A stretch of DNA of 64,000 bases from Pedobacter sp. MC2016-24. GTDB lineage: Bacteria; Bacteroidota; Bacteroidia; Sphingobacteriales; Sphingobacteriaceae. The translations under genes and the position numbers were made by a program. Within the stretch, counting starts at the first letter, position 1; every line of letters starts with the position of its first letter. The notes below the pieces were generated by a model that was given only the letters and a program-made list of their open reading frames with translations, made no database searches and was not told the origin of the DNA. Below, one piece after another: positions 52,258 through 59,682 of this stretch. The stretch covers positions 92,481-156,480 of the forward strand of contig NZ_JADFBX010000012.1 in NCBI RefSeq assembly GCF_015223055.1, written 5' to 3'.

Positions 52258-52965
52258 ATGGCTATTTCACAAAAATATGGTCGTACTTTTCACTATCCGT
52301 TTTCGCCAGGAACAACAAGCGACGATAGCGTTCAGCACGACTATTGGAAATATTTACAACAAATATCGACGCTAATACATACTGAAAAACTAGACGGGGA
52401 GAATAATTGTTTGTCTAAACACGGTGTATTTGCCCGCTCACATGCAGCTCCAACTACATCACCCTGGACAGAGAGTCTAAGGAGGTTTTGGCACCTCGTT
52501 AAATATGATCTTGGTGACCTGGAGTTCTTTATGGAAAACCTATACGCAATCCACTCTATAGAATATCGTAATTTAGAACATCATTTTTACGTGTTCGGAA
52601 TTAGGGAGCATGATCGATGGTTAAGCTGGGAAGAAACTCAGTTTTATGCTAATCTACTCGATTTGCCTACTGTTCCTGTTATTAAAATGGAACAGAAGCC
52701 GGAAAATCAAGAGCAGTTTGAAAAAGAAATGTTAATGCTGGTTAACGGTTCAGGTGCGTTTGATCCTTACGATGTTAAACTCAAATCGAAAGCCACTATG
52801 GAGGGGATCGTTACCAGAAATGGCGAAGGTTATGCCGTCGATGATTTTGTGCAAAATGTGTTTAAATATGTACGTAAAGGGCATGTAAAAACAGATGAGC
52901 ATTGGACAAGAAACTGGAAACGTGCATCCCTGATAAATGAAGGAGGTTGTTATGTGGACTATTAG
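52258..52965 (+). CDS. ATP-dependent RNA ligase (Rnl-like)
   Basis: A 235-residue ligase starting MAISQKYGRTFHYPFSPGTT (ATG 52258; a longer frame from 52198 is less likely). The nucleotidyl-transferase motif I is K44-L-D-G-E in HTEKLDGENN, where K44 takes the AMP. Motif III-like FYVFGIRE, motif IV EGIVTRNGEGYAV and motif V VFKYVRKGH follow. It seals RNA ends with 3'-OH and 5'-phosphate. The next gene, overlapping by 14 bases, encodes an end-healing enzyme, so both form an RNA-repair cassette. Confidence 0.9.
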   Translation: MAISQKYGRTFHYPFSPGTTSDDSVQHDYWKYLQQISTLIHTEKLDGENNCLSKHGVFARSHAAPTTSPWTESLRRFWHLVKYDLGDLEFFMENLYAIHSIEYRNLEHHFYVFGIREHDRWLSWEETQFYANLLDLPTVPVIKMEQKPENQEQFEKEMLMLVNGSGAFDPYDVKLKSKATMEGIVTRNGEGYAVDDFVQNVFKYVRKGHVKTDEHWTRNWKRASLINEGGCYVDY

Positions 52966-54058
52966 TGAAAACAAACAATGGGCAGATCTCGAAAGCCGGT
53001 TTGATTGGGTGAAGCGCATGAAAGAGGTTCCACAAGACCCTCGTTATCATGCAGAAGGTGATGTGGCAATACATACGCAAATGGTATTGAATGCTTTGCA
53101 AAATGAACCATCTTTTCAGAAGCTATCTGCACAAGATCGGGAGATTTTATGGGCCGCGGCTTTGTTGCACGATGTGGAGAAATACAGTACCACGGTTCAT
53201 GAAACCGATGGGAGTATTACCTCGAATGGACATGCGCGCAAAGGAGCGCAGTTTGCCAGGCAGTTGTTGTACTTTAATGAACCGGCACCTTTTGCCATTC
53301 GCGAACAAATTGTAGGCTTAGTCAGGTATCATGGATTACCTATCTGGTTATTCGAAAAATCTGATCCTTTAAAAGCTTTGGTAAAAGCAAGTATGGAAGT
53401 TAATTTGGAATGGCTATGCTTGCTGGCAAAGGCTGATATGTTAGGGCGTATTTGCAACGATCAGGAAGAGATGTTGTATCGTATCGCTTGCTTTGAAGCG
53501 TACGCTGAAGAAAATCAATGTTGGGGCAACCCGCGACGGTTCGAATCAGATCAGGCGCAAGTGTACTATATGCAAAATGAGGATGCTTATATAGATTATA
53601 TCCCATTTGAAACACCGGGAGCGGAGGTGATTCTGATGTGTGGTTTGCCGGGTGCAGGAAAGGATAGCTATATTAAAGCGCATTACAATGATTGGCCGAT
53701 CATTTCCTTGGATGGTATTCGTAATGAAAAAGGCATAGCTCCAACAGATAAGGTCGGTAACGGACGTGTGATACAAGAGGCAAAAGAGCGAGCAAGGGTT
53801 TTCTTGAGAAAGCAACAATCTTTTGTGTGGAATGCGACCAATACAACGAGTCAGATGCGTATGCAGTTGATTGATATGTTTTTAACTTATAAAGCAAAAG
53901 TAAACATCGTGTATATTGAGGTACCTTATCATAGTTTGCACAATCAGAATAGAAACAGAGATGATGTAGTGCCCGCCGCAGTGTTGGATAAGTTGGTTCG
54001 TAAACTAGAGGTACCCGCATTATGGGAGGCACATAAAGTAGTTTATCGAATTAGATAA
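52952..54058 (+). CDS. HD-Pnk: HD phosphohydrolase fused to polynucleotide kinase
   Basis: A 368-residue fusion. The start ATG (52952) has an AAGGAGG Shine-Dalgarno five bases before it, rare in this phylum and decisive. The N half is an HD domain with H33, H41 and H73-D74 (LLHDVEKYS); the C half is a P-loop kinase, G231-LPGAGKD-S239, with ISLDGIRNEKG and FVWNATNTTSQMR. In Runella slithyformis the same architecture (HD-Pnk) removes 3'-phosphates and phosphorylates 5'-OH ends. It prepares breaks for the overlapping RNA ligase. Confidence 0.92.
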   Translation: MWTISENKQWADLESRFDWVKRMKEVPQDPRYHAEGDVAIHTQMVLNALQNEPSFQKLSAQDREILWAAALLHDVEKYSTTVHETDGSITSNGHARKGAQFARQLLYFNEPAPFAIREQIVGLVRYHGLPIWLFEKSDPLKALVKASMEVNLEWLCLLAKADMLGRICNDQEEMLYRIACFEAYAEENQCWGNPRRFESDQAQVYYMQNEDAYIDYIPFETPGAEVILMCGLPGAGKDSYIKAHYNDWPIISLDGIRNEKGIAPTDKVGNGRVIQEAKERARVFLRKQQSFVWNATNTTSQMRMQLIDMFLTYKAKVNIVYIEVPYHSLHNQNRNRDDVVPAAVLDKLVRKLEVPALWEAHKVVYRIR

Positions 54059-54173
54059 CATTTGTTATTACACATATTTACCTCAAACATCTCCTTCGCT
54101 ACTCTGTTGTGGTAATCATTCCCTGAGCACCTGCATCTAGCCATATTATAATCATTATATAATATAGCTTTTC

Positions 54174-54202
54174 CAAGCCGCGACGCAGTGCGTCACGGTT
54201 TG
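54174..54202. repeat. REP-like hairpin downstream of HD-Pnk
   Basis: CAAGCCG pairs with CGGTTTG (one G-U) and, after a C/A mismatch, GACGC pairs with GCGTC around the loop AGT. There is no T tail, and the G/C content stands out in an A/T-rich gap. The shape recalls REP elements mobilised by RAYT transposases. It lies in the 252-base gap before the AAA ATPase gene and could separate two modules. Confidence 0.4.
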
Positions 54203-54282
54203 AGCTGTAAATTCTGTTAATATGAATTTGGTATAGATAAGTACTGGAACTTTTACCATTAGTATGTTTTATGCTTTTTTGA

Positions 54283-54290
54283 TACATTTG
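54283..54290 (+). promoter_or_regulatory. -7 element for the AAA/TOPRIM-like pair
   Basis: TACATTTG, an exact TAnnTTTG, lies 20 bases before the ATPase start (54311). A clear -33 TTTG at the expected distance is missing. It indicates that the pair has its own promoter, separate from the RNA-repair cassette. Confidence 0.5.
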
Positions 54291-54310
54291 TGTTATATCA
54301 AATTTGATCC

Positions 54311-55558
54311 ATGTCTGATACTGAAAGGAAAGATCTGCTAGTTAGTAAAGTTCATTTAAGAGGGTTCAAGTCTATTAATGATTTGACTGTGGATTTAAAG
54401 CCGGGCTTAAATATTTTAATTGGGATGAATGGTTCTGGGAAAACTAATTTTCTAGAATTTTTAGAATCAGTAATTGATACAATTTATTCTAAATGGTCAG
54501 ATAACTTTAAATCTGGAGAGATCGATTTTAGATCGACTGACGGTAGTGAATTTAAATATCTTATTGAACGTTTAAAAAACGTAAAGTTGACTCCTGCGGA
54601 AGAATATTTGAGAGATGAGCTTTATAGTCAAAAGCTAATTCTTGATGATGAAATAATTTTTGATAATTCGGATGATGAACCTAAGAAGAGTATTACTCGT
54701 TTGGGTAAAAGAGTAATGTTGGGTAGAAATCTTCGCACGGTATTTAACCGTATGGGCTATGGCCATGTTAAGGGTACTTACATTAGGTACGATTTACCCT
54801 TTCAGATGGCGGGTCTTGATGAGCCGGGCTCAGTTTTAATACCTTATGAAGATGTTGTTGATTGGGACATTAATCTGGAACCAAGCTTTCTCTATTTTAG
54901 TTTTTATATGTTAGGTGTGGCAATTAGTGATAAGTATTATGATGAGCACCTTGATGTAACAGATGAGGAAGAGAAGAAAATCAAAGATGAAATCTATAAT
55001 CAAATTGACCAAGCTTTCATTTTAAATCAGGTAGTCTTAAGTCAAGAGATTATTTACAATTTGGCTTTGTTTTCTCCGATTAAAGATTTAAGAGTCAGTG
55101 ATAATGTCAGTTTCACAAAGGATGAGAGTTCAATTACTCTTGACAATATCCGGTTAGAATTTTTGGTGAACGGACATTGGATTCCGTGGACGCATCTGTC
55201 TGATGGAACTAAAAGGCTGTTTCATATCATTTCTGAGGTGACTGAAAAGACCAGAGGGATACTCTTGATTGAAGAACCCGAGTTGGGGATCCACCCGCAT
55301 CAGTTTCAGCTATTAATGCAGTTTCTGAAGGCGCAGGCGGAAGAAAAACAGATTGTGATTTCTACGCATTCACCAAAGGCATTGGACATTTTAAATGCCG
55401 ATGAGCTTGACCATATTCTGATTGCTAGGTATGACCGGGAAAAGGGAACTCAAATAAACCGTATGACCGCAGATCAGCAGGATGCTGCAAAGGAGTATAT
55501 GGAGGATCTGTTTTTAAGTGATTATTGGTTACTTTCAGATTTGGAGGGTGATGATTAA
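54311..55558 (+). CDS. AAA-family ATPase of the OLD/RecF type (putative defence ATPase)
   Basis: A 415-residue ATPase. Walker A is at 38-45 (GMNGSGKT) after VHLRGFKSINDLTVDLKPGLNILI; the signature-like LSDGTKRLFHIISE and Walker B ILLIEEPELGIHPHQFQLL (about 317-335) and the H-loop STHSP follow near the C terminus. This is the architecture of ATPases that act with a TOPRIM nuclease in anti-phage systems such as PARIS, Gabija and OLD. The next gene overlaps by 8 bases and has TOPRIM-like residues. Middle domain (about 60-270) is unrecognised. Confidence 0.85.
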   Translation: MSDTERKDLLVSKVHLRGFKSINDLTVDLKPGLNILIGMNGSGKTNFLEFLESVIDTIYSKWSDNFKSGEIDFRSTDGSEFKYLIERLKNVKLTPAEEYLRDELYSQKLILDDEIIFDNSDDEPKKSITRLGKRVMLGRNLRTVFNRMGYGHVKGTYIRYDLPFQMAGLDEPGSVLIPYEDVVDWDINLEPSFLYFSFYMLGVAISDKYYDEHLDVTDEEEKKIKDEIYNQIDQAFILNQVVLSQEIIYNLALFSPIKDLRVSDNVSFTKDESSITLDNIRLEFLVNGHWIPWTHLSDGTKRLFHIISEVTEKTRGILLIEEPELGIHPHQFQLLMQFLKAQAEEKQIVISTHSPKALDILNADELDHILIARYDREKGTQINRMTADQQDAAKEYMEDLFLSDYWLLSDLEGDD

Positions 55559-56117
55559 AATCGGTGTGGTGGGCGAGGATCCCAATGATACCTCTTCTGT
55601 AATTAGTCTGTTATCTAAAAAATATCCGTATGTACAGTTTAGGAAATTGGCCAAAGGGGTAACTGGTTGTCAGTTGGATTCTAGAAAATTGATTACCAGT
55701 TTAACCATTGAGGTTAAACGACAACAGTTGAAAAGCATCATTTATATTAGGGATTTGGATGGTTTTGATTCTGAAAGGGCAAAGCTTATTAAAATAAGTA
55801 CTTGGTTTACAAATCTGGACAACCAATTTGGCCGGACTGGTATTTTATTGACAAATATCTGGGAGCTGGAAGCGTTGATTTTTGCGGATATATCCACCTT
55901 TAACACCTTGTATAAGGTTAACCATCAATTTAAAGGAGATCCCTCAAAAATTAAAGATCCTAAGCAAGAATTGAAAAAAATAACAAGGAACGGTTCAAAG
56001 AAGTTCCATGAATCTCATTGTCCGCAGGTTTTTGATCAATTGGATGTAAATCAGATAGCAAAGAACTGTACCTATTTTAATCAGTTTCTTATTGATTTTA
56101 GTAAGCTAATCGTCTGA
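55551..56117 (+). CDS. TOPRIM-like (DUF4276/DUF4435-like) partner of the ATPase
   Basis: A 188-residue protein starting MIKIGVVGEDPNDTSSVISL (ATG 55551; a 55518 start is less likely). An acidic residue after the first strand (E9 in VGED) and a D68-x-D70 pair (YIRDLDG) fit the TOPRIM metal site. The helix after the first strand and FGRTGILLTNIWELEALIFADISTFN also fit such folds. TOPRIM partners are the nuclease in PARIS-like systems. The overlap with the ATPase implies a fixed ratio. Family placement by pattern only. Confidence 0.6.
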   Translation: MIKIGVVGEDPNDTSSVISLLSKKYPYVQFRKLAKGVTGCQLDSRKLITSLTIEVKRQQLKSIIYIRDLDGFDSERAKLIKISTWFTNLDNQFGRTGILLTNIWELEALIFADISTFNTLYKVNHQFKGDPSKIKDPKQELKKITRNGSKKFHESHCPQVFDQLDVNQIAKNCTYFNQFLIDFSKLIV

Positions 56118-56523
56118 TTGATTATTGAATAAACTGCATCAATTTCCAAATAGAATTCTTTCATATACGCTCGTAATTTATCTCTACCCTCAAGGATACG
56201 TTCGCCTACAAAAACCCATTTGTTTTAGCTTCAAAATCAGGACTGTTGATCCGAATCTTGCCATCTTTAAAAAGAAAGGTTAGTTTATACGATAAATCAT
56301 ATTTACGAAGTGTTTTTCCGAGCCCATTAGAAAGTTTTATAGATAGAACTCCTTCTTCATACGCCGTTATGCTGATGCTTTCACCTTCAACCACACTAAG
56401 CCCTTTTTGTGGATTTCTGTAAATCGTATTAATGGCATTGAGCACATTCTTGTACGAATCCAACCGAGCCATTCTGTTTAAAAATATAGCGATTTTATGG
56501 AAAGCGATAGATGGCTTTTGCAT
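56081..56523 (-). pseudogene. Frameshifted hypothetical gene (DUF4468-like)
   Basis: On the minus strand the main frame (from 56523 or, better, Met18 at 56472, MARLDSYKNVLNAINTIYRN) runs to a stop at 56206 after AKTNGFL. A second frame continues from the same place, GERILEGRDKLRAYMKEFYL then EIDAVYSIINQTISLLKSIRN, ending at 56081. The switch falls in GGGTTTTTG. Restoring one base joins them into about 130-147 residues. The segment RKYDLSYKLTFLFKDGKIRI recalls DUF4468. It may be a pseudogene or a sequencing error. Confidence 0.55.
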
Positions 56524-56576
56524 GCAAAAGCCGGATACCTTAGCCGAAATCTGTATATTTGGGATTTTGTGAAACT

Positions 56577-57893
56577 ATGGAGAAATCAGCGATAGACAAA
56601 ATCATGGCGCCTGTAAGCCGCTTTATACATTTGGAATATACCAGTGGGATTGTGCTGCTGATCAGTGTGGTGGTTGCCATCGTCTGGGCGAATTCTGGCT
56701 ATCGTGATTTTTATGAACACCTGTGGCACATTAATTTTTCTATAGGATTTGATGATTTCATACTGACGCATCCTTTGCACGTCTGGATCAATGACGGACT
56801 GATGGCGATATTTTTCTTTGTAATTGGGCTGGAGTTGAAACGTGAGTTTATGGAGGGGGAGTTGTCTTCGCTGAAAAAGGCTTCGCTGCCAATGACTGCT
56901 GCCCTTGGCGGAATGCTGGTACCTGCACTGATATATTTTGTGATCAATAAAGGGACTGAAGCTTCACATGGTTGGGGAATACCGATGGCTACTGACATTG
57001 CCTTTGCACTGGCGCTACTTTCTATGGCCAGTAAACACGTCCCTGTTTCAGTAAAGGTATTCCTCTCTGCGCTTGCAGTAGCTGATGACCTGGGGGCGGT
57101 GCTGGTAATTGCTTTTTTTTATACTGCGGAGATTAATTTCGTAGCGCTGGGTATTGGTTTTGGATTTTTGTTACTGCTGATTGCCGGCAATGGGCTTGGT
57201 ATCAGAAGCAGCCTGTTTTATTTGGTGATTGGCTTAGGCGTTTGGATCGGATTTCTGCTTTCGGGAGTGCATGCGACCATTGCTGGGGTATTGGTGGCTT
57301 TTACCATTCCGGCGGTGACAAAAATTGATGAGGTGATCTACTCCAGTAACCTCCGCAAGCTATCCTATGATTTTGAAACGGATATACCGGAGAAGGGCAG
57401 CCTGATTACTTCAAAACAGAATAAGACCATTCAGAAGGTGAAGCGCTTGAGTATGGCGGCTGAGACGCCGCTTCAGACGATTGAACATGCTTTGCACCCA
57501 TGGGTGGCATTTGGCATCATGCCTTTGTTTGCGCTGGCCAACGCCGGGATTGTGATTGGGTCAGACTTTTTTAGTTCTATTGTTAACCCGGTTTCTATCG
57601 GTGTAGCTGCCGGTCTGATCATCGGGAAATTTGTGGGCATTTTGCTGTTCTGCTGGATTATGGTGAAACTGGGATTGGCCAGTTTACCGGAAGAAGCAAA
57701 CTGGAAACATGTGGCCGGTGTAGCACTGCTGGCCGGGATAGGATTCACGATGTCGCTGTTCATTAGCGGACTTGCTTTCAAAAACCCGGCTTTTATTGAT
57801 CAGGCAAAGTATGGGATTTTAATAGCCTCGGTCTTTGCTGGCATCGTTGGCACTATTGTGCTTAAGCGAATTGGAAAAACGACTGAAAAATAG
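56577..57893 (+). CDS. nhaA: Na+/H+ antiporter NhaA
   Basis: A 438-residue 12-helix antiporter starting MEKSAIDKIMAPVSRFIHLE (ATG 56577). Motifs include GLELKREFMEGELSSLKKASLP, D140 in ATDIAFALALLSM and the ion-binding pair D170-D171 in LAVADDLGAVLVI. It exchanges sodium for protons across the inner membrane to control pH and salt. A cytoplasmic insertion of about 35 residues (KLSYDFETDIPEKGSLITSK) sits between the two halves, as in many Bacteroidota members. It precedes a sodium-alanine symporter by 71 bases. Confidence 0.96.
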   Translation: MEKSAIDKIMAPVSRFIHLEYTSGIVLLISVVVAIVWANSGYRDFYEHLWHINFSIGFDDFILTHPLHVWINDGLMAIFFFVIGLELKREFMEGELSSLKKASLPMTAALGGMLVPALIYFVINKGTEASHGWGIPMATDIAFALALLSMASKHVPVSVKVFLSALAVADDLGAVLVIAFFYTAEINFVALGIGFGFLLLLIAGNGLGIRSSLFYLVIGLGVWIGFLLSGVHATIAGVLVAFTIPAVTKIDEVIYSSNLRKLSYDFETDIPEKGSLITSKQNKTIQKVKRLSMAAETPLQTIEHALHPWVAFGIMPLFALANAGIVIGSDFFSSIVNPVSIGVAAGLIIGKFVGILLFCWIMVKLGLASLPEEANWKHVAGVALLAGIGFTMSLFISGLAFKNPAFIDQAKYGILIASVFAGIVGTIVLKRIGKTTEK

Positions 57894-57964
57894 TTCTGAT
57901 AGAATCGGCGCTTTTTTCTTTTCTTTATAAAATAACCTCAGATACTTTAGTAGCTAATCGCAAA

Positions 57965-59380
57965 ATGGAAAAAATACTTGCTAATATCAATGACCTGATC
58001 TGGAGCAATGCACTGATCATCCTGTGTATGGGAACGGGAATTTACTTTTCTGTGGTGACCCGCTTTTTGCAGGTCAGGTACATTAAGGAAATGTGGAGGC
58101 TGTTGTTTGACGGGAAGAGTTCGGATAAGGGAGTTAGCTCCTTCCAGGCGTTTGCGATTGCCATTTCCGGTCGGATCGGAACCGGTAATATTGCCGGTGT
58201 GGCGACAGCTATAGCGATGGGTGGGCCTGGTGCCGTGTTCTGGATGTGGCTGATTGCTTTTTTAGGAAGTGCTTCGGCATTTATTGAAGCGACGTTGGGC
58301 CAGATTTATAAGCAGGTAAATAACGGGGAATATCGTGGTGGACCTGCTTATTACATCGAGAAAGGATTGGGCATGAAATGGTACGCCATGCTGTTTGCCT
58401 TAGTGACGGTCTTAAGTACTGCTTTCTTTTTGCCCGGTGTACAGAGTAATAGCATTGCTTTGAGTATGCAGAATGCTTTCTCGGTTCCTGTAGCTTATAC
58501 CGGGGCGGGGGTAGTGTTGCTGCTTGCACTCATCATTTTTGGTGGGGTTAAACGTATAGGAAAAGTGGCTGAAATTGTAGTGCCATTTATGGCTGGGGGA
58601 TATATCCTGATGGCGATAGTGATCATGGCTTTGAATTTTGCTGAGATCCCTGCGATGATTTCTTTGATCGTTAGATCCGCCTTTGATCTGGAACCTGCAT
58701 TTGCGGGTGTTTTTGGGATGGCGGTGGCCTGGGGGGTGAAGCGTGGCATTTATTCAAATGAGGCTGGCCAGGGAACGGCTCCGCACGCTGCTGCAGCAGC
58801 AGAGGTTAGCCATCCTGCAAAGCAGGGTTTGGTCCAGGCTTTTTCAGTTTATATTGATACCTTATTCGTTTGTACGGCAACTGCTTTTATGATTTTGTTT
58901 ACGGGTAAATACAATGTGGTCAATCCGAAGGGCGGTTTTTTGGTGGAAAATCTGCCGGGGGCTAAAATTGGGGCGGAATATACCCAGCAAGCCATCAGTT
59001 CCCATTTCCCTTCACTGGGTGCTGGATTTGTCGCAGTATCGCTTTTATTTTTTGCTTTCACAACGATTATGGCTTATTACTACATCGCTGAGACCAATTT
59101 GAGTTACCTGGATAAAAAGGGTAATAAATGGATGGTGAATGTCCTTCGGCTTCTGCTGTTATTTTCTACCTTTTACGGTTCAATTAAGACTGCCGAAGCA
59201 GCCTGGACTTTAGGTGACATTGGTGTGGGAATGATGGCCTGGCTGAATGTCATTGCGATTTTACTATTGCGCAAGCCTGCGCTGAATGCATTGAAGGATT
59301 ATCAGCAGCAGCGAAAAGCAGGCAAGGATCCGGTTTTTAATGCAAAGGATGTTGGTATCAATAATACAACCGAATGGTAA
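57965..59380 (+). CDS. Sodium:alanine symporter (AGCS family)
   Basis: A 471-residue membrane transporter with about 11 helices. The family signature GRIGTGNIAGVATAIAMGGPGAVFWMWL is at about 70-97, followed by GGPAYYIEKGLGMKWYA and SNEAGQGTAPHAAAAAEVSHPAKQG. It imports alanine or glycine with sodium; the preceding NhaA restores the gradient, so the pairing is sensible. Exact substrate not fixed. Confidence 0.95.
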   Translation: MEKILANINDLIWSNALIILCMGTGIYFSVVTRFLQVRYIKEMWRLLFDGKSSDKGVSSFQAFAIAISGRIGTGNIAGVATAIAMGGPGAVFWMWLIAFLGSASAFIEATLGQIYKQVNNGEYRGGPAYYIEKGLGMKWYAMLFALVTVLSTAFFLPGVQSNSIALSMQNAFSVPVAYTGAGVVLLLALIIFGGVKRIGKVAEIVVPFMAGGYILMAIVIMALNFAEIPAMISLIVRSAFDLEPAFAGVFGMAVAWGVKRGIYSNEAGQGTAPHAAAAAEVSHPAKQGLVQAFSVYIDTLFVCTATAFMILFTGKYNVVNPKGGFLVENLPGAKIGAEYTQQAISSHFPSLGAGFVAVSLLFFAFTTIMAYYYIAETNLSYLDKKGNKWMVNVLRLLLLFSTFYGSIKTAEAAWTLGDIGVGMMAWLNVIAILLLRKPALNALKDYQQQRKAGKDPVFNAKDVGINNTTEW

Positions 59381-59682
59381 GCTGCGGTAAAAATCCAAAA
59401 AGGTCTTTTTTGACAGGCAAGATCCCAGTGCTGTGCGATTCAGTAATAACCATTTAGTATTTACGAAATTTCATTGTTTTCCTGTGTTCTGCTGAGTGAT
59501 TTGGAGAAACGTCAAGTGCAGGTGATATTTTTTTAAAAATCGCCCCTGAATCATCTTTCAGGCCTTAAAAACGATAAAAATATATATTGAAAATTGCTAG
59601 AAAATGATCAAACTAAGCATTTAATTTGACCTCGATATCGCGCTTGACAAATGGTTTTTCAGGCGATAAAAGGTAGAAATAT
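59381..59682. other. 302-base intergenic region
   Basis: Between the symporter and flotillin genes I see no gene and no clear terminator. The stretch is A/T rich toward 59580 and contains TTTG at 59625, but there is no TAnnTTTG at the right distance. Any promoter for the flotillin gene is probably here. Confidence 0.4.

Noticed and set aside
54120..54240. Possible tRNA or structured RNA around the G/C-rich hairpin
   Set aside because: No cloverleaf, anticodon arm or TTCGA-type T loop is present; only a single hairpin.
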